Shown: positions 22,996 to 32,555, numbered from the stretch's first letter. The stretch: DNA of 48,141 nucleotides from JAVJSD01 sp040219575 (GCA_040219575.1 JAVJSD010000105.1:1-48141), one strand, 5' to 3'. The notes: generated by a model from the letters alone, not told the origin. A program made the numbers and translations.

Positions 22996-24429
22996 ATGTT
23001 GAACGTTTGTCGCTGGCGATGGTTGTGCGTCGCGTCGTTGGTGCTCGCAGGTGGTGTTTTCGCCGGTCGAATCGCTACCGCCGCCGATTCCAAGTCGCCG
23101 AACATCATTTTCTTCCTCACCGACGATCAGCGGGCCGACTTTCTGGGATGCGCGGGGCATCCGATCGTGAAGACGCCCAACATCGACCGCCTCGCCGCCG
23201 AGGGGGTGCGGTTCGAGAACATGTTCGTGACCACCTCGATTTGCGCCGCCAGTCGGGCGACGCTGTTTTCGGGACTCTACGAACGGACCCATCGCTACAC
23301 CTTCGGCACGCCGCCGATGAATCCCGAGCACACGGCGGCCAGCTACGGCGCCCTGCTTCGGAAAGCCGGCTATCGCACCGGTTTCGTCGGCAAGTTCGGC
23401 GTCGGTGTGCAGCGCGGCGAGCAGCAGAAGATGTTCGACTACTTCGCCCCGCTGAACCGCAATCCGTACTTCAAGAAGCAGGCCGACGGTTCGCTGCGGC
23501 ACCTGACGGAGATCGCCGGCGACAAGGCGGAGGAGTTTCTCGAGAGTTGCGACGACGCGCAGCCGTTCTGCCTGTCGGTCAGCTTCAACGCTTCCCATGC
23601 CGAGGACAGCGACAAGGAGAACCACTATCCCTGGCCCAAAGCGGTCGACGGAATGTACGACGACCTGACGATGCCGCCGCCGAAGCTCGCCGATCCGGCC
23701 GTCTACGAGAGCCAGCCCGACTTCCTCAAGAAGTCGCTCAACCGCGAGCGTTACTTCTGGCGGTGGGACACGCCCGAAAAGTATCAGAAGAACACGCGAG
23801 CCTATTTCCGGATGATCACCGGCTTGGACAACGTCATCGGCCGCGTGCTGAAAAAGACCGACCAACTCGGCTTCGCCGACAACACCGTCGTGATTTACGC
23901 GGCCGACAATGGTTACTACCACGCCTCGCGGGGCTTCGCGGGGAAGTGGTCGCACTATGAGGAATCGCTGCGCGTGCCGCTGGTGATCTACGATCCCCGG
24001 GCGCCGAAGGATCTGCGCGGCCGGACGCTGCCGCAGATGGCGTTGAACGTCGACATCCCCGCCACCATCCTGGCGTACGCCGGCGTCGAGATTCCCGACA
24101 CGTACCAGGGAGAGAATCTGAAGCCGCTCGTGGAGGGCGAGAAGCTCAAGACGTGGCGGCATGACTTCTTCTGCGAACACCTGATGGACGTCGGCGCCAG
24201 GATTCCCAAGTGGGAGGGCGTTCGCGACCAGCGTTACGTCTACGCCCGGTACTTTGAGCAGGAACCGGTCTATGAGTTTCTGCACGATCTGCAAGCCGAC
24301 CCCGATCAACTCAAGAACTTCGTGAGCGACGACGCCTACGCGGAAGTCCTCGCCAAGATGCGCCGGCGCTGCGACGAGCTGCGCGATGGTTATGGAGGCC
24401 CGTATCAGGCCTGGCCCAAGAAGAACTAG
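22996..24429 (+). CDS. Secreted type I sulfatase
   Basis: A 477-residue exported sulfatase starting at ATG 22996, with a signal peptide to about residue 30 (ATAAD). Metal-binding D43-D44 lie in LTDDQRADFLG. The formylglycine motif is C83-A-A-S-R87 followed by ATLFSG. This is the Cys type, with Ala in place of the more common Pro at the third position. Further active-site segments are VGKFG (about 130) and YAADNGYYHA (D304-N305), with a Lys in FAGKWSHYEE. It cleaves sulfate esters, probably from polysaccharides in the periplasm, and needs a formylglycine-generating or anSME maturase encoded elsewhere. The promoter-like block upstream resembles that of the preceding gene. Confidence 0.92.
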   Translation: MLNVCRWRWLCVASLVLAGGVFAGRIATAADSKSPNIIFFLTDDQRADFLGCAGHPIVKTPNIDRLAAEGVRFENMFVTTSICAASRATLFSGLYERTHRYTFGTPPMNPEHTAASYGALLRKAGYRTGFVGKFGVGVQRGEQQKMFDYFAPLNRNPYFKKQADGSLRHLTEIAGDKAEEFLESCDDAQPFCLSVSFNASHAEDSDKENHYPWPKAVDGMYDDLTMPPPKLADPAVYESQPDFLKKSLNRERYFWRWDTPEKYQKNTRAYFRMITGLDNVIGRVLKKTDQLGFADNTVVIYAADNGYYHASRGFAGKWSHYEESLRVPLVIYDPRAPKDLRGRTLPQMALNVDIPATILAYAGVEIPDTYQGENLKPLVEGEKLKTWRHDFFCEHLMDVGARIPKWEGVRDQRYVYARYFEQEPVYEFLHDLQADPDQLKNFVSDDAYAEVLAKMRRRCDELRDGYGGPYQAWPKKN

Positions 24430-24516
24430 TCGATCACCTTGTTCGACGGACGTCCGCCGTCCGCCGTACTAGTTGCCCAACGCAGAATTGTCCCCATAGG
24501 AAACGAGATTCACACG

Positions 24517-27060
24517 ATGCGACGATATTCCGCTTTCGCTGTTTTGGCCGTATTGCTCCTCGCCTGGCAGCCGCTGTCCGCGGCGGACGGAGACTTGGTC
24601 AATTCGGCCACGCCGGTCGATCAGCTCAAGCTGCTGCCGGGCTTTCAGGCCGAGTTGCTCTACTCGGTGCCGACCGGCGAGCAGGGATCGTGGGTCAGCC
24701 TGACCACCGACAGCAAGGGGCGCCTGATCGCTTCGGACCAGAACGGCGCGCTGTATCGCATCACGCCGCCGGCGATCGGCGCCAAGGGGGAGACGAAGGT
24801 CGAGCGGCTCGACGTGAACATGGGCAAGGCGCACGGTCTGTGCTACGCCTTCGACAGTTTGTACTGCGTTGTGAACGGCGCCGGCGGACGTGGCAAGGGC
24901 GGCGCCGCCAATGTGAACGTGGAGACCGGCATCTACCGGCTCCGCGACACCAACGGCGACGATCAATTCGACGAGGTGAAACTGCTCCGCAAGCTCGACG
25001 GTCGTGGAGAGCACGGTCCCCACGGCATCGTGCTCGCTCCCGACGGCAAGTCGCTGTACATGGCGGCCGGCAACCACACCGATCTGCCCGAGTTCGAAAA
25101 GTCGCGCGTGCCGCGCAACTGGCAGGAGGATCAGTTGCTGCCGCGAATGGTCGACGCCCGCGGCCACGCGGCCGATCGCCGCGCTCCCGGCGGCTGGGTT
25201 TGCCGTTTCGGCCCCGACGGGGAAGCGTTGGAGTTGATCAGCGTCGGCTACCGCAACGAGTACGATCTGGCTTTCAACCCGGCCGGCGAGTTGTTCACCT
25301 ACGACAGCGACATGGAGTGGGACGTCGGCACACCCTGGTATCGCCCCACCCGCGTGGTGCACGTCACCAGCGGCAGCGAGTTCGGCTGGCGAACCGGCAC
25401 CGGCAAGTTTCCCACCTACTACGCCGACACCCTGCCGCCGGTGTTGAACATCGGCCCCGGCTCGCCCACGGGCGTGGTGTTCGGCACGGGCGCCAAATTC
25501 CCCGCCAAGTACCAGCAGGCGCTGTTCATCTGCGACTGGAGCTACGGCACGTTGTACGCCGTACATCTCACGCCGGAAGGCGCCACCTACGCCGCCGAGC
25601 GAGAGCAGTTCATCACCGCCGCGCCGCTGCCGTTGACCGACCTGGTGATTCATCCGCAGGACGGCGCGATGTACTTCACGATCGGCGGACGCGGCACGCA
25701 GTCGGGACTGTACCGCATCACGTACACCGGCGACGAGTCGACGGCGCCGGCGAAACATCAGGCGGACGCCGGCGAGCAGCTGCGCGCCTTGCGGCACAAG
25801 CTGGAGTCGCTGCACAAACCGCTGGAAGGTGAGGCCGCCAAAGACGCCGTGAAGACCGCCTGGCCGTACCTGTCGCACGACGACCGGCACATTCGCTTCG
25901 CGGCCCGCATCGCCGTCGAGCAGCAGCCCGTCGCGGTATGGGGCGGGAAGGCGCTGACGGAATCGAATCCCCACGCGGCGATTTTGGCCGCCATCGCGCT
26001 GGCGCGGTGCGGCGACGAGAAGTCGAAGTCGGCCTTGCTGATGTCCCTGGGCCGGTTCGAGTTCGCCTCGCTTGGTGTGCAAGAACAGTTGGCGCTGTTG
26101 CGGGCCTACGGCCTGGTCATCGCCCGTTATGGCCGGCCGAGCGCCAAAGAACGTGAAGTCATTTTGAAGCAACTCGACGCCTCGTACCCGGCGAAGAACC
26201 GGTTCCTCAACCGCGAACTCTGTTCACTGCTGGCGACGCTGAAGGCCGACGACGTCGTGCCGCGCACGCTGGCCTTGTTGTCCGCCGCGCCCACGCAGGA
26301 GGAGCAGATCCACTACGCGCTCGCCCTGCGGGCGCTCGATTCCGGCTGGACGCTCGATCAGCGCCGCGCGTATTTCGAGTGGTTCACCGCGGCGGCCGGC
26401 CATCGCGGCGGCGCGTCGTTCGGCGGCTTCCTCAACAACATTCGCCAGGAGGCGATCGAGCGGTTGTCGGAGAAGGAAAAGCTGGCGCTCAAGGCGACGC
26501 TCGACGCCAAGCCGAAGGCGGTCGACCCCGAGGCGGAGCTGAAGGCCCGGCCGTTTGTGAAAAAGTGGGAGATCGACCCGTTGGTGGCGGCGGTCGAAGG
26601 AGATTCCAGCCAGCGCGACATGACTCGCGGCCGTCAACTGTTCGCGGCGGCGAATTGCTTCAAGTGCCACCGCTTCGCGGGAGAAGGCGGCGCGTCGGGG
26701 CCCGACCTGACCACCGTCGGCCGGCGGTTCAACACGCGGAACCTGCTCGAATCGATCGTCGATCCGAGCAAGGTCATTTCCGACCAGTACCAGTCGAATA
26801 TCTTCATCCTCGACGACGGCCGCACGATCAGCGGCCGGGTGGTCAACCTTTCCGGCGGCGACTTGCGGGTGATGACGAATATGCTCGATCCGGGAAATCT
26901 GACGGCCGTCAAACGGGCGTCTGTCGAAGAGATGCTGGATTCACCGACCTCGATGATGCCGACCGGCCTGCTCGACACGTTTAGCGAAGACGAAATTCTC
27001 GACCTGCTGGCGTACCTCCGCGCCGGCGGCGACGTCACTGCATCGGCGAACTCCGAATAG
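24517..27060 (+). CDS. PVC-type heme-binding protein with beta-propeller and HEAT region
   Basis: An 847-residue exported protein from ATG 24517 (signal peptide to about residue 24, LSAADG). The N-terminal third is a glucose/sorbosone dehydrogenase-like propeller: GSWVSLTTDSKGRLIASDQNGALYRI, GPHGIVLAPDGKSLYMAAGNHTD, SVGYRNEYDLAFNPAGELFTYDSDMEWD and LTDLVIHPQDGAMYFTIGGRG. The middle (about 450-680) is helical and HEAT-like. The C-terminus is the Pirellula/Verrucomicrobium heme domain: C714-F-K-C717-H718, then GEGGASGPDLTTVGRRF and a C-terminal YQSN...DGRTISGRVV barrel. Such proteins probably pass electrons from a periplasmic sugar oxidation, though the activity is unproven. It begins 87 nt after the sulfatase; the two could be co-transcribed. 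Confidence 0.9.
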   Translation: MRRYSAFAVLAVLLLAWQPLSAADGDLVNSATPVDQLKLLPGFQAELLYSVPTGEQGSWVSLTTDSKGRLIASDQNGALYRITPPAIGAKGETKVERLDVNMGKAHGLCYAFDSLYCVVNGAGGRGKGGAANVNVETGIYRLRDTNGDDQFDEVKLLRKLDGRGEHGPHGIVLAPDGKSLYMAAGNHTDLPEFEKSRVPRNWQEDQLLPRMVDARGHAADRRAPGGWVCRFGPDGEALELISVGYRNEYDLAFNPAGELFTYDSDMEWDVGTPWYRPTRVVHVTSGSEFGWRTGTGKFPTYYADTLPPVLNIGPGSPTGVVFGTGAKFPAKYQQALFICDWSYGTLYAVHLTPEGATYAAEREQFITAAPLPLTDLVIHPQDGAMYFTIGGRGTQSGLYRITYTGDESTAPAKHQADAGEQLRALRHKLESLHKPLEGEAAKDAVKTAWPYLSHDDRHIRFAARIAVEQQPVAVWGGKALTESNPHAAILAAIALARCGDEKSKSALLMSLGRFEFASLGVQEQLALLRAYGLVIARYGRPSAKEREVILKQLDASYPAKNRFLNRELCSLLATLKADDVVPRTLALLSAAPTQEEQIHYALALRALDSGWTLDQRRAYFEWFTAAAGHRGGASFGGFLNNIRQEAIERLSEKEKLALKATLDAKPKAVDPEAELKARPFVKKWEIDPLVAAVEGDSSQRDMTRGRQLFAAANCFKCHRFAGEGGASGPDLTTVGRRFNTRNLLESIVDPSKVISDQYQSNIFILDDGRTISGRVVNLSGGDLRVMTNMLDPGNLTAVKRASVEEMLDSPTSMMPTGLLDTFSEDEILDLLAYLRAGGDVTASANSE

Positions 27061-27517
27061 TCGCACGGCAAGAGAACACTCTGTCGGAAACGGCGAGAAC
27101 AGCGAGGGAGCCTGCGCCCCCTGGCGCGGCTCATGGGAATCGAACAGGAGTTCGCAGAGAGCGCGGAGGTTGGCAAAGAGGTGCGACCTGCAACGACTTC
27201 CCGGGTTTCTTTCTTCTCCGTTTCCTCTGCTTGCTGCTGCTCCAGCTGCTGTCGTTGCTGTTTGATTCGGTCGGTCGGGTTGCGCCAATTCTGTCAGCCG
27301 GGGTGTCGCTCCCGCCGACTCCGTATGCGACGGAACGCGCGGCTGCTCCGTTCCGCTCGTTGCGGCTTTGACGGCTTTCTTGTGCCTCGCGCCTCGTCGA
27401 TGGTCTGAAGGGGCGGATTCGCTTAGCGCCGAGTTTTGTCGCGGACGATGCTGACCATGTCCGCGGATGCGCCGCGGCGATTACGGATCAGCGCTTCCCG
27501 AACGTCACGGATCGACG
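27061..27517. other. Intergenic region, no recognised feature
   Basis: About 460 nt between the PVC heme gene and the TPR gene. A pyrimidine-rich stretch (27198-27250, TTTCTTTCTTCTCCG...TTGCTGCTGCTCC) stands out in composition. No gene, RNA or inverted repeat was recognised. Confidence 0.4.
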
Positions 27518-29302
27518 ATGGCACGCCCACAGAAATCTCGCGTTTCCGCGCATTTGCTCCTTTCCGGCACGGCGTTGCTGTTGATCGGAGGTGTGGTCGC
27601 CTTCCACACGTACCGTTCGCGGTGCGGCACTGCGGGTCCTCATCTTGGCGAGACGTCGCAAGAATCCGCGAATGCGGCGCAGCCGACAGACTCGACCAGC
27701 TCGTATCCCCGCCAACTGCTCGAGCCCCGGCGACTCCAACTCCGCGACGACGGCGTCTGCCTGGCGGCGGCGTTCGAGTTCGGGCCGCCGCCGCTTGCCG
27801 TGGAGGCGCCGGTTGCGCCCGGCCCCGCGACGGTTGAATTGAACACGTCGGGCGACCCCTGGTACGACGCCTCCCGCGTCGAAGGCGCGTCGCCTAATCT
27901 GGTCGCGCCGCAAGTACAGCCGTCACTTTCCCTGAACCCTTCGAACGACTTGCGGCGACTGCCGCCCGTCGAGCAAGACTCCGTCGCGGCGGTCGCTCCT
28001 CTGGCGAACGAATTGGAACCGCGCCGCCTGCCTCCCGTCGAGGAAGTGGAGCAAGCGACGGACGGTCCTGAAATTGCGCCGTCGTCGCCGCTCCCCTTGC
28101 AGGTGCCCGACATGCCGCAGCAGCCTCCGCTCGACGATCCGATGTCGCAACGAGAATTCATACCCAGCGCACCGCCTGTGGACGAAGACGGCTGGCCGAT
28201 CACCGATTCGTCGGCCGACGTACAGCATGCGCCGCTGAACCAACCATCCTCAGACGGTTCGGCGTACGCGCCATCCAACGATTCCGCCTTCCCGGGATTC
28301 GATGGTTCGCAGTGGACGCCCGACACCTCGTTTGCTGCCGAGGAGTCGCCGGAATCGGCGGCGACGAATCCGCCCAGCGGCGCCGCGCATCACGGGTTCG
28401 GCCCCGATCCGGCGATGGCCGCGGTTTCGCAACAGGCGATGGAGACGGTTCAGTACGGTATCTCGCTCGCCGAACGAGGCGCCACCCATTCGGCCCGGGC
28501 GCAGTTCATCCAGGCGCTGCGAATGGTCTCCCAGGCGCTCGACGCCACCGAGACCGGCACGGCCCACAGCGACGGTCTGGCCAAGGGCCTGCGAGCGCTC
28601 GAGGAGGCCGAGGATTTCGTGCCGCGCGGTTCGCAGCTCGAAGCTGACATGAATGTGGAATCGATCATCGCCGCTCATCGCACGCCGATTTTCAAAGGAC
28701 AAGAGCCCCCCTCGGCCCTGGTCGCGCTGCAACGGTACTACACCTATGCGCAAGACAAACTGGCCGACGCCGCCGGCGCCACGCCCGCCGGCTCGATGGC
28801 GTTGTTCGGTCTGGGCAAGCTCTATGCGGTTCAGCCCGGGCAAACGCCGGAACAACTGCGGCTCAGCGCTCCCAAGGCGATGGCGTTGCATCACGCGGCA
28901 TTGACCACCGACGCGCGGAACTTTCGGGCGGCCAACGAACTGGGCGTGCTGCTGGCCCGGTACGGTCAGTTGCAGGACGCACGGGGCGTGCTGCTGCACG
29001 GACTTTCGCTGCACGCGACGCCCTCGATGTGGCACAACTTGTCGGTCGTGCACGAGCGATTGGGCGAAGTCGATCTGGCTCGCCGGGCGAAACACGAATA
29101 CGAACTCGCGTTGCAGCAGGCGCCCAACGATCCCCTCTTGTCGCCCGTTCAGTGGGTTTCCCCGGAAACGTTCGCGCAGACCTCCCACGGGGGCATCGAC
29201 CTGCCGGTCCATCCGCCCGCCAGCGCCTCCGCCGCGCCGGCCACGTCGCGTCGAGGCGGGCCTCCCGGCCGTGTGGGTGCGTCGCTGTGGTCGTCGAGAT
29301 AG
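27518..29302 (+). CDS. TPR-containing membrane-anchored protein, exopolysaccharide locus
   Basis: A 594-residue protein from ATG 27518 (MARPQKSRVSAHLLL). A single N-terminal hydrophobic segment (about 11-28) works as an uncleaved anchor or signal. Residues about 30-310 are a Pro/Ser/Asp-rich, disordered region with the repeated phrase RRLPPVE. The C-terminal part (about 310-540) is helical with TPR-like units: QQAMETVQYGISLAERGATHSARAQFIQALRM, NFRAANELGVLLARYGQLQDARGVLLHGLSL and SMWHNLSVVHERLGEVDLARRAKHEYELAL. TPR proteins scaffold protein complexes. The polysaccharide export gene starts 107 nt downstream in the same direction, suggesting a joint role in capsule or exopolysaccharide secretion. 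Confidence 0.8.
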   Translation: MARPQKSRVSAHLLLSGTALLLIGGVVAFHTYRSRCGTAGPHLGETSQESANAAQPTDSTSSYPRQLLEPRRLQLRDDGVCLAAAFEFGPPPLAVEAPVAPGPATVELNTSGDPWYDASRVEGASPNLVAPQVQPSLSLNPSNDLRRLPPVEQDSVAAVAPLANELEPRRLPPVEEVEQATDGPEIAPSSPLPLQVPDMPQQPPLDDPMSQREFIPSAPPVDEDGWPITDSSADVQHAPLNQPSSDGSAYAPSNDSAFPGFDGSQWTPDTSFAAEESPESAATNPPSGAAHHGFGPDPAMAAVSQQAMETVQYGISLAERGATHSARAQFIQALRMVSQALDATETGTAHSDGLAKGLRALEEAEDFVPRGSQLEADMNVESIIAAHRTPIFKGQEPPSALVALQRYYTYAQDKLADAAGATPAGSMALFGLGKLYAVQPGQTPEQLRLSAPKAMALHHAALTTDARNFRAANELGVLLARYGQLQDARGVLLHGLSLHATPSMWHNLSVVHERLGEVDLARRAKHEYELALQQAPNDPLLSPVQWVSPETFAQTSHGGIDLPVHPPASASAAPATSRRGGPPGRVGASLWSSR

Positions 29303-29409
29303 CGGTGTAAACGTCCCTTGTAAAGTCGCCCAGTAAGCATGGCAACAGACGGGCTTCGTTGTCACTGCATTTCGGAAAACACACTTGGTCGGATCGAGGA
29401 GTGATCGCC

Positions 29410-30717
29410 ATGAATCGTCAATGGATTGTTCTGGGTGCATTCGCCGCCGCCGCAATCGGCGCGCTGGCGTCGGGGTGGGCGCTTGCCTCACGGCGCTGCT
29501 CGCCGCAAGTCGTCGCGGCGCCCACGCCGCGCGTTCCGGCCCCGCCCCGCGAGTTTGCGGCCGCGCCCTCTCACCGCGGACCCGTCGTGCGAATTCCCAG
29601 CTATCCGCAATCGATCACCGTGGAGCCCTTCGCAAACGGCGAGATTCAGCTCTGCCAGGCGGTCTGCGGACCCGAGTGCAGCCCGGGGTGCCGCCTGTTC
29701 ACGGGCGTCGACTGCCAGACGTGCAACCCCTGCGGCGAGGCCAATTGGACCGACCAGCGGCCGATTCCGTGGGAGATGTTCGCCCAGGGCGAATACGTCG
29801 GACCACATCGTACGAAGCATGTGCCCGAGTACCGGCTGCGCGTCGATGATCAACTCGATTTCGTCTACCGCCTCACACGGATCGAAAGCTCCAAGCCCTA
29901 CGAACTCAACGTGGGCGACAGCGTCCGCGTCGAATCGCTCACCGATCCCAACCTCGACCGTGAGCTCGTGATTCAGCCCGACGGCAGCATCACCTTGCGG
30001 TTGCTGGGCCAGGTGCAGGCCGCGCGGCGGACCGTCACCGAACTGACCGACGACCTGGAAGAGCAGTACAAGAAGTATTACAAGGTGCCGGCCGTCACCG
30101 TGACGCCGATTCAGGTCAACACCAAGCTGGAGGACCTGCGGGCGGCGGTCGACGGCCGCTTCGGCGCCGGCGGCCAGAATCGTCTGGCGACGGTCACCCC
30201 CGAGGGAACAATCCAGTTGCCCGCCATCGGTTCGATCTCCGTCCAGGGGCTGACTATCGACGAAGTGAAGCGGGAAGTCGACGAGCGTTACAACGAGGTC
30301 GTCAACGGCATCGAGGTCACGCCGGTGCTGGTGCAGCGCGCCCCGCGGTACGTGTACGTGCTGGGCGAAGTGCAGATTCCCAATCGCTACGAACTGACGG
30401 GGCCCACCACGCTGATGGCCTCGATCTCGCTGGCCGGCGGTTGGAACCCGGGCGGAAATCTCCGCGAGGTGGTGGTCTTCCGCCGCACCGAGGATTGGCG
30501 GCTGATGGCCACCAAGATCGACATTCAGGGGGCGCTGTGGGGCAAGCGACCATGTCCCGCCGACGAAATCTGGCTCCGCGACAGCGACATCGTCGTGGTG
30601 CCCAAGAGCCCCATTCTCCGGTTCGACGATTTCGTCGAATTGTACTTCACGCGCGGGTTGTACGGTGTGGCCCCGATTTCGGGGTCGCTCACCTATTCCC
30701 GGAATTCGACGCTGTAG
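29410..30717 (+). CDS. Polysaccharide export protein (Wza-like) with Cys-rich N-terminal segment
   Basis: A 435-residue protein from ATG 29410, with GAGGAG about 8 nt upstream. The N-terminal hydrophobic segment (about 5-26) is a signal or anchor. Residues 82-108 hold seven cysteines (CQAVCGPECSPGC...CQTCNPC), unusual for this family. Residues about 163-235 match the Poly_export domain (YELNVGDSVRVESLTDP, LVIQPDGSITLRLLGQVQA). About 255-310 is a second related unit (VTPEGTIQLPAIGSISVQGLT). About 313-360 is a SLBB domain (YVYVLGEVQIPNRYEL, MASISLAGGW). These proteins form the periplasmic/outer-membrane channel for capsule or exopolysaccharide. No Wzc kinase or glycosyltransferase genes are in this window. 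Confidence 0.9.
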   Translation: MNRQWIVLGAFAAAAIGALASGWALASRRCSPQVVAAPTPRVPAPPREFAAAPSHRGPVVRIPSYPQSITVEPFANGEIQLCQAVCGPECSPGCRLFTGVDCQTCNPCGEANWTDQRPIPWEMFAQGEYVGPHRTKHVPEYRLRVDDQLDFVYRLTRIESSKPYELNVGDSVRVESLTDPNLDRELVIQPDGSITLRLLGQVQAARRTVTELTDDLEEQYKKYYKVPAVTVTPIQVNTKLEDLRAAVDGRFGAGGQNRLATVTPEGTIQLPAIGSISVQGLTIDEVKREVDERYNEVVNGIEVTPVLVQRAPRYVYVLGEVQIPNRYELTGPTTLMASISLAGGWNPGGNLREVVVFRRTEDWRLMATKIDIQGALWGKRPCPADEIWLRDSDIVVVPKSPILRFDDFVELYFTRGLYGVAPISGSLTYSRNSTL

Positions 30718-30916
30718 CGCGGTCTGAATGCGCCGGACGTATCCGGGGCGCGGGCCGTACGGAATGCGTCGAAGTTCGCCCGTATAGCGACCGCGGACGA
30801 TTGGTTGCCCGAGCCGTGCGGTGTGCGTCGATAGGGAATTCAGGCGAGAGACGGCGCTCGGCGTCGCATGAGTACGTGTGTTGACGAGTCCAACTCCACC
30901 CATGGGATCCACCAAC

Positions 30917-31252
30917 ATGAGCAAGTCGAAACAGACCTTCCGAGTCGTGATGCGGGGTTCTGACGGGAAAATCCGCACCAAGGACTACGCTTCGCAAGAC
31001 TCCCTGTTGCGGCTGCATACGCAAATCGGCATCGACGATTGCAGCACCGACCTGGCGCTGCGCGGTCTGCCGGTGTTTCGCGGACTCGTGGGACCGATGC
31101 CCGAGGCCAAAGGCGTGATTCGCTACGAGACGCCCGAGGTGTTCGAATCGTTGACCAAGGAATGGACGGCGGCCAAGACGCCTCGCCGCACGCGACAGCG
31201 CAGCAACGGGGCCGGCACCATCCCGGCCGCTCCGAAGGAATCCGCTTCCTAG
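30917..31252 (+). CDS. Small basic protein of unknown function
   Basis: 111 residues from ATG 30917 (MSKSKQTFRVVMRG); an in-frame ATG at 30902 would add five residues. The protein is basic, with no signal peptide or membrane segment. The body (FRVVMRGSDGKIRTKDYASQDSLLRLHTQIGIDDC) looks like a small alpha/beta domain. The C-terminus after residue 90 is Arg/Thr/Ala-rich (KTPRRTRQRSNGAG) and probably disordered. I recognise no family. It lies 199 nt after the export gene and may be independent of it. Confidence 0.6.
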   Translation: MSKSKQTFRVVMRGSDGKIRTKDYASQDSLLRLHTQIGIDDCSTDLALRGLPVFRGLVGPMPEAKGVIRYETPEVFESLTKEWTAAKTPRRTRQRSNGAGTIPAAPKESAS

Positions 31253-31259
31253 CTCAGGG

Positions 31260-31970
31260 TCAGCGGAACATGACGGCGTCGTTCACCAACCGGCCGCGGC
31301 GCGGCGGATCGCTGTCCATCCGCAGGATGCCGCCCAGGCGCAGACTCGGCGTGTCGGCGGCGGGCGCGCTCGTCGCCGGAGCGCCAACGACGGGATTGGT
31401 GTTGGCGAATGAACGTGTCGGGGCCGCGGCCGTGTGCGGTGTCGCCAGTCGCTGTGTCGCCAGTTGTTGTGTCGCCAGTCGCGGCGGCGGCGACGACTGC
31501 GAGGCAGACGACTGCGGGGCAAGAGTCGGCGCGCCGCCGGCCAGGTTCGAACCAGTCGGCTTCGCCGCCGCGATGCTCGCTTGCGGATCGGGCTTGAATC
31601 CCAACGCCAGGTAGGGTGTGCGGACGGTCTTGGTTTCCGCCACGTAATGCTGCGAGGTGACCGGCACGCTGGTCTTCTCGATCTTTGACTGCCACGTCAC
31701 GTGCGGCACCGCCTGCCAAACCCAATGCGGCGATTGCAGCGGACGCCACTTCGCCTCCCAATGGTAGGTGGTCACCGGCGTGTACACGGTGCGGAACACG
31801 TCGCGCATTTCCGTGACGTACTCCGGCCGGTAGATTGTCTGTTGCCGCTCTTCGGTGCGCGGCACCGCCACGGGCACACGAGGTGTTTGAGCGCGCACGT
31901 GGCCCGTGAATAGACCACCAAGAATGGCCAATGCGCCGCCCAGCAGCGCAGCCCGACTTCGGATGCACAT
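31260..31970 (-). CDS. Secreted Ala/Pro-rich protein with aromatic repeat-like core
   Basis: A 236-residue protein from ATG 31970, with GGGGGGAG upstream and a signal peptide ending near GHVRAQ (residue about 28). Residues 38-110 are rich in Tyr, Trp, Val and Thr (EERQQTIYRPEYVTEMRDVF, YTPVTTYHWEAKW, HWVWQAVPHVTWQ), a pattern I associate with planctomycete-specific exported proteins. Residues about 140-190 are low complexity and include RLATQ repeats from a 15-bp tandem repeat. The C-terminus has LGGILRMDSDPPRRGRLVND. Function is unknown; a structural envelope role is possible. It converges on the preceding gene with 7 nt between stops. Confidence 0.7.
   Translation of the reverse strand: MCIRSRAALLGGALAILGGLFTGHVRAQTPRVPVAVPRTEERQQTIYRPEYVTEMRDVFRTVYTPVTTYHWEAKWRPLQSPHWVWQAVPHVTWQSKIEKTSVPVTSQHYVAETKTVRTPYLALGFKPDPQASIAAAKPTGSNLAGGAPTLAPQSSASQSSPPPRLATQQLATQRLATPHTAAAPTRSFANTNPVVGAPATSAPAADTPSLRLGGILRMDSDPPRRGRLVNDAVMFR
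31440..31484 (-). repeat. 15-bp tandem repeat, three units, in frame
   Basis: TGTCGCCAGTCGCTG, TGTCGCCAGTTGTTG and TGTCGCCAGTCGCGG are consecutive. On the coding strand they encode the repeated RLATQ/QLATQ phrase of the secreted protein. Confidence 0.8.
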
Positions 31971-32116
31971 CCCTGTGCTCCCCCCAAAACGGCGTGACGC
32001 GACGAGTTTCCAGAATCCGGTCTCTTCCGTACCATGATCGGCAGGAAGGGGAAGGTTTCCTTAACCCGACACCGGGCGACGCCGCGCGGCGGGCCCCACC
32101 TCCTCGGCGACAAACC

Positions 32117-32383
32117 ATGATCAGCGACGAACTTCTGAAGTGCCTGCGATGTCCGCAGACGGCCCAACCCCTCACGTTGGCGGAGCCGGAGTTGGTGGCC
32201 CGCCTCAATGAACTGGTTGAGCAGGGCAAGCTACGTAATCGCGAGGGGGAGACCGTCACGCGGCGACTCGAGCAGGGGCTGATCGCGGAACAGGCTGGAG
32301 TGGTCTACCCGGTCGCCAACGACATCCCCGACCTGGTCTCCAGCGACGGCATTCCCCTCGATCAGCTCCCCGCTTCCGGCTAA
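32117..32383 (+). CDS. Trm112/UPF0434-like small protein
   Basis: 88 residues from ATG 32117. The N-terminal MISDELLKCLRCPQTAQPLTL and the later GVVYPVANDIPDLV match Trm112/UPF0434 proteins (L-x-C-P-x-C...YPI-x-x-IP). Only the first cysteine pair (C9, C12) is present, so the second zinc-ligand pair of the canonical fold is missing. A helix of about 25 residues (LVARLNELVEQGKLRNREGE) is inserted between the two parts. Trm112-type proteins activate methyltransferases; no partner is obvious here. Confidence 0.8.
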   Translation: MISDELLKCLRCPQTAQPLTLAEPELVARLNELVEQGKLRNREGETVTRRLEQGLIAEQAGVVYPVANDIPDLVSSDGIPLDQLPASG

Positions 32384-32555
32384 GGCGGCGTCGAACGTAG
32401 TGATTGGGGTAGCAGAAGTCGTGAGACGTCTGGAGGTTCAAGCGCGGCCCCGATTTCCCGAACGCTCACGAGTTCGGCCTTTTAGAAAGTCGGCCCTCAC
32501 CGAGTCGTAGCGACGAAGTGCGAGCGGCGACGAGGTTTGTACGACGAATGTTCCC

